Positions 58,758 through 64,000 of a stretch of DNA of 64,000 bases are shown one piece after another. The translations under genes were made by a program, and so were the position numbers. A model generated the notes under the pieces. It searched no databases, was not told where the DNA came from, and saw nothing but the letters and a program-made list of their open reading frames with translations. The DNA is taken from contig NW_024465751.1 of NCBI RefSeq assembly GCF_017591425.1, positions 930,001-994,000 on the forward strand, written 5' to 3'. Position 1 is the stretch's first letter, and each line of letters opens with the position of its first letter. The DNA comes from Ochotona curzoniae. Lineage: Eukaryota > Chordata > Mammalia > Lagomorpha > Ochotonidae.

Positions 58758-60469
58758 GAACACGGAAGCTTCGTCCATTTTCTGTGACTTTTATTAGTTT
58801 CTTTAGTGTTTTGTAATTTTTACTGTAGAGATCTTTCACTTACTTAGTTTAACTTATTCCAAGAAATATAAACTCTTGTAACTATTGTAAATGGTGCTGA
58901 TCTTAAAAGTTCTTTCTAAATCATGGCATTGTATTTGAAAAGAATTGAAATTAGTTCTTTACATGTTTAAAAGAATTCAGCAGTGAAGCCATCTGGTCCT
59001 GGGCTTTTCTACATGTGGAATGGGAGGACATTATTATAGATTCAATCTCTGTCTTGAGTATTATTTAGGTTTTCTATCTCATCATAACCCGATTTTAGTT
59101 GTGTATGTCCAGAAATTTATCCATCTCCTATAGACTTTCCAACTTGCTGGCATACAGTTTTTGGTAGTAATTCCTGATGATTCTTTTTAGTTCTCCGATG
59201 TTCCTTATAATAGCTCTCTTTACCTTAATGCTATTGATTTGGGTATTTTTCCTCTTTTTTCTTTTCAATAAATTGGACCACTGGTATGTCGGTTTTGTAT
59301 ATTTTTTGAACAAGCTGATTCTTCATTTTATTGATCTTTTTCTTAATTTTGTTTCATTGCGTATTCTCCAATTTGAATTATTTCTTTTCTCCTACTAATT
59401 TTTGGTTTAGTTTTTTTCTTTCTGTGTCATCCGGGTACATTGTTAGATCAGTTACTTGATTCCTTTTCAACTTGACATAAACACTAAATGCCATATACTC
59501 TCTGAACACTGCTTTCGCTGTATCCTGTAAGTTTCAATATTTTATGCCTTCCTCTCATTCATTTCTGGCTATTTTGTTATTTACCCTTTGATATCTTCAA
59601 TGACCCACTGTACATTCAGAAGTATGCTGTTCAGTATCCAGATATTTGTATATTTTCTAGAATTTCTTGAGTTACTGATTTCCAACTTCATTTTGTGGTG
59701 ATCAGAAAATATACATAGTATGATTTCAGTTTTTAAAAATTTGCTGACTCTTGCCTTATGGCCTAGCAATTGGCCTATCCTAGAGAAACTGTCATATGCT
59801 GATAAAAGGAATATTTGTTCTGTAACTGTGTGATTAAATGTATAGTAGATTTTAATTAGGTCTATCTTGTCTGTAGTGTAGGTTAACTCTTTGTTGATTT
59901 TTTTTGTCTAGTTGAACTGTCCATTGATGAAAATGGGGTGTTGAAGTCCCCGATGACTGATGTCTGTGTATTCCTTTAGCGCAGTTATCATTGGTGTTAA
60001 ATAGCCAGGCACCCTTGTATTTGATGCTTACTCATTAACTATAGTCATAGCTTCCTGTTGAGTTGATCCCTTAATCATTACATCATGTTTTTGTCTCTTA
60101 ACAATATTTGTGTTAAAGTTTATTTTGTTTGACTTTTGGATGCTGAACCTGCTATCTTTTGCTTATCATTGGTGTGGAAAATATTTTTTCCATTCTCTTA
60201 CTTTCAGTCTGTATCTATCTTTGTTGATGAGGTGTGTTTTTTGTAGGTAACAAATAGGTATGTCTTTAAAAAATTTTTATCCAGCAGGTTTATTCTAGTT
60301 AAAGAATTCAGGTCATTTACATTCAGTGTTACTATTCCTAAGGAATTACTTGATCCAGCCATTTCTGTAAGTATTCCTTCCTCTGTTTTTGCCTTGGATT
60401 TCATTTGTATTTCCATTTGGAGGATTTTGATTCACATTTTTGTTTTCATAATGATGACTGTCAGTCTCT

Positions 60470-60800
60470 CTTTTTTTTAAGATTTATTTTATTTCTATTG
60501 GAACGGCAGATATACAGAGAGGAGGAGAGACAGAGAGGAAGATCTGTCCAATGATTCACTCCCCAAGTGACTGTAACAGCTGGTGCTGTGCCAATCCTGA
60601 GCCAAGAGCCAGGAGCTTCCTCCAGGTCTCCTGTGATGGTGCAGGGTCCCACGGCTTTGGGCTGTCCTTGACTGCTTTCCCAGGCTACAAATGGGGAGCT
60701 GGATGGGAAGTGGAGCTGCCGGGATTAGAACCAGTGTCCATATGGGATCCTGGTGCGTTCAAGGCAAGGACTTTAGATGCTAGGCCACGCCGCCGGAGCC
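60470..60800 (-). mobile_element. CSINE, young, inserted into L1
   Basis: Antisense full-length copy ('TTTTTTTTAAGATTTATTTT' to 'GCCACGCCGCCGGAGCC'). Perfect 14-bp duplications 'GACTGTCAGTCTCT' flank it at 60456-60469 and 60801-60814. The boxes are well preserved ('AAGTGGAGCTGCCGGGATTA', 'CCATATGGGATCCTGG'). Removing it and one duplication rejoins the host L1. Confidence 0.96.
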
Positions 60801-62150
60801 GACTGTCAGTCTCTTAATCTATGTGTAATGCATCCTTAAAAACATTTATAAGGCTGGATAAGTGGTTACAAATTCTTTGAATTTCTGTATGCTTTTTAAG
60901 GTCTTTATTTCAGTTTCATTTATAAATATGAGCTTTGCTGGGTACAATATTCCTTGTTGATAGTTTCTTTCTTTTAAAATGTGGGCTATGCATATCCAGT
61001 CTCTCCTTAGCCTGTAGATAAATAATCTGTTGGTTTACTTGGAAGTCTTTTGAAGGCAATCTAGCACTTCTCATGTGCGCATTTTTCTTCTGAAATTTTG
61101 ACAATTATGTGTCATGGTGAAGATCTTATCCTATCATGTCTATTAGGAATGCTATGTGCTTCCTGCACTTGGATATCACTGTGTTTTTTTTTTTTTTAAG
61201 TTCTGCCAAACCTTTTCTCAAGTGCCTGAATCACTTTGCTCTTCCGTCATTAACAATATCGTAGGGCTAACCAGTATTGAAACATCTGTGTATCTATTTA
61301 GTGCTGTTTTAAATTTCACATTTCATGAAATTGTGAGCTTCATCTCTTTAATTCTTTAGTATTCATTTTATTACTTTCCAGATTTTTTGGATGAAAATGT
61401 TTGTTTGCATTGAAAATATCCACATGTTTTATTTACTTGTGTAAGATTTGATGTATTTTCCCACTTAACATTTAAATTATTGGCTGTTATTTTTTATTTT
61501 ATGTTTTATTCAAGTAATTCAGTAGTGTATTTGTAATTAAAAGTGTTGGTGGTGTGAGATTACTTAAAGATTTAGTTTAAAATGACTTTATGGAGACAAT
61601 GCTTGTGCTTTGAGCACAGGGTCAGGCATGCCATACAGCCACAATGAGTTGGAGAATTTTCTCCCTGTTTCCTCTGTGTTCTTGGGCTGCCTTTTCCCTC
61701 TTCTCCTCTAGGTTCTTGTGATTCAGCAATTTAGGCCTGCAATTTGTATCTTTCATTAACCTTCTCATTTATAAAGTACAAGAGAATACTTCTGGAGTTC
61801 CTTTGTATTTTTGTTTTGTGGCTGGCGTGTCCCTTCCTAAACTATATAGTCAGGAAGGCTCTGTCCTCCTCCATACTCCTTGTCTTTTTGTGAAAATTCC
61901 ATGATTGTTTTCCTTATTCTTCTGAAATGAGCAATACTCATTATTTAGAACTTTCCCTTACATATTAAATTTCCTTTCCTTATTCTAATTTCTTATTGCT
62001 GTTCCTGTAGTCTGTCCTTAAGTGAGTCTATGGCTTGTTAATTTCTTGCAACACTAACTCTGTATTACTGTCTTCACTGATTTTTAATTGTTATTGTACT
62101 TTTAATCTCCTTGTAGTTTTTTCTGATTGGAGTCAATTTTCATCTTTTCT

Positions 62151-64000
62151 TGTGCCTTTTTGTGTGGTATTTTTTTTAGAAGAGTATTTTATTTTGTATA
62201 TTATTGATGCAAAAAGCAAAGCTTTTGCATTATTAAGAAAAGAAACATCAACAAAATAATGGCACATTATTGCTTTTCTAGGAGTTAGTTGTATGGCTGT
62301 TCTGTTTCTGGGCTGGATACAGAAGGTGCAGAATCGCCTTACCCACATATGCTTCTGCTAGCACATGTGGTTCTCCGGTCTCAGGACAGCTCTGTGTGCT
62401 GCAGAGCGTGTACCAAGAAACCGTGCAGAGCCAGAGAGGTCAGGCACAAAGCACCAGCATTGGGCACAAGCTTTTCCAAATTACTAAGCTATCACTGGTT
62501 GTGTAAAGTCCAAGGCTAAAGTTTAGTATGGAATAACACGGCCAAAGGGCAAAGGCAGAAGGTACAGGATAATGTGTGGTCATATTTAAAATGTGTAGAG
62601 TTTAGCATTTAGATGATCCTTCTTCAAATTCACTGGATTAATACTTCCTTGATCTGAGTGTTTATATTGCTTTTGGAATGTTTGATGGTTTTCTTGAAAG
62701 GCAAGATTTTTTTGAACACAGTGTGTGCCCCAGTTTTACCTTTGAGCTCTTGCTGTTAGAAGGTAGTGGGTAACGGACATGAGGCACAGTGCTTGCTGCT
62801 GTCCATTTCTGGTCCTCTGAGCACCTGCTTGTCACGCATTGCTGCATTGGAAGAGATGTCTAGGTACCAATTGTGATACAAGTTAGATTTCACCTGAAGA
62901 TGATAAAAGTTTCATGAGTTTTCTGTGAATAATTGACGTCTTTCTTTTTCAAAGTGGTTTTCAAATTTTGCCTCTTTTTGTATGTTTTGTGAGGAATTTA
63001 ATGGAATGTTGCATGTTAGTGTGATATCCCATCAGCCTGTATTTAGAGCATGCATAAATGTGTAAAATGAGCAGTGAATATACCACTTAGAGATTCTTTG
63101 AAATAAATATGATGCCATTGCAATATTCACAGAATATTTAAGCTTGGGATTTAATGAGTTAACTGAGAGTGAAAATAGTTATTATAAACTTTAAATAAGT
63201 TGATTTAACATGTGCCTTTGTGGATTTTGTAACGATTAAAGAAGTGGATGCATACAAGTAGGAGGAATAGTACCTGGCTTGCAGTAGTTATGTCACATGG
63301 CTTCACTCTTATCAAAGATCTGAGTGAGAAGATTGTGGGTGCTGGTTCATCCTGGGTCCACTGCAGACACTGGACCCTTGGGTCGGAGTTTCACAGAAGT
63401 GCTGTAAACCACGGAGGAGAGATGGGCAGTTTTGCAGGTGATGCGCTTCTCAAGCCGGGAGGTGTTGATAGGGTGCAGTGAGCATTTCCACGTCTGCCGG
63501 GTCCACATGTGCAGGTGCAGCCCGTCTCAGATAGAAAATATGACAAAGATCTGCTCCTCTGCTGTCCTATTATATTATCTTTGTGTCTTTGCCAAAAATC
63601 AGTTGATCATAAATTGTGGGCTTTATTCCAGACTCTGTTTGACCCCTTTGGTGTATCCTTTTTTGTCTACTCTTTGCTACTTTTCCAGTCCTCATACTTA
63701 ATATTTTCATTTTAAAAGGAATTTATTAATACTTTAGATCTTCAGGGTCACAGCAAATGCATGGTAAGTACTACAATACAATTCTCATGTTAATGTGATT
63801 TTAATACAAAGAACAGAATCAATGTAGTTCAAAGTTATGATTCCTAGAATGATCTTTTTTTCATTTTTATGGTTTCTGAGCTAAAACATTATTAATTAAT
63901 ATTATAGTCAAGAGTGTAATGCTTCACTGAAGAGTTCAACTAGCAAAAACTAGAAGACTAGTCCAGCAGGAATATAGGCAAAGTCTATAAATAATGATCA
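62151..64000. other. Unassigned AT-rich DNA to window end
   Basis: No repeat family or exon recognised with confidence. The last ~70 bp ('AGACTAGTCCAGCAGGAATA') resembles a dispersed sequence I cannot name. Confidence 0.4.

Larger units (their letters stand above)
57600..62150 (-). mobile_element. Old L1, ORF1-like to 3' UTR, antisense
   Basis: On the minus strand, from 62.1 kb down: an ORF1/leader-like region (for example + 'GAGCTTTGCTGGGTACAATA'), then ORF2 from about 60350. Fragments read 'IVTLNVNDLNSL' (endonuclease start), 'EISNSRNSRKYTNIWILNS' (endonuclease end, about 59700) and 'IRNYYQKLYASKLESL' (linker before reverse transcriptase, about 59140). Reverse transcriptase remnants reach 58000 and the 3' UTR reaches about 57620. 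Stops and indels throughout; inactive. The 62.15 kb edge is uncertain. A young CSINE sits at 60470-60800. Confidence 0.85.

Overview
This is a eukaryotic nuclear window made of non-coding DNA crowded with interspersed repeats. I found no intact protein-coding gene and no functional RNA gene. The host looks like a lagomorph, most likely a pika (Ochotona). The best clue is a set of about 14 copies of a tRNA-derived CSINE with a GC-rich head, a 'GGATCCCATATGGGCGCC' box, a 'GGGAAAGCAG' box and a CT-rich region before the A-rich tail. The youngest copies carry the variant I associate with pika rather than rabbit. Mammal-wide MIR and L2, a MaLR LTR and L1 remnants agree with a placental mammal. The species call rests on recalled family knowledge and was not tested by a search.

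Layout: 1-7.5 kb is mostly unassigned, with one possible processed pseudogene, an L1 3' end and a CSINE. At 7.5-15 kb there is a palindromic mariner-type MITE, two copies of an unusual retroposon-like element with a degenerate ~55-60 bp tandem-repeat body (7.7-9.5 kb and 13.6-14.7 kb), and MIR/L2 between them. At 16.4-22.8 kb lies a dense L1 cluster on the + strand: two tandem L1 5' ends, a frameshifted ORF1, the start of ORF2, an inverted ORF2 piece, a G-rich 3' UTR and a further ORF1-like fragment, broken by three CSINEs. At 23-57 kb single-copy DNA is interspersed with CSINE, MIR, L2, an MLT1/MST-type LTR and old L1 pieces. At 56.9 kb there is a truncated 5S rRNA pseudogene with perfect target-site duplications and no poly(A) tail. 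From 57.6 to about 62.1 kb is an old L1 on the - strand, cut by one young CSINE. The rest to 64 kb is unassigned.

Nothing here forms a pathway or operon. The interest lies in retrotransposition: nested insertions that order events, a tailless 5S retrocopy, and a tandem-repeat element family I cannot name. The window could be intergenic or lie in a large intron; the sequence does not decide this.
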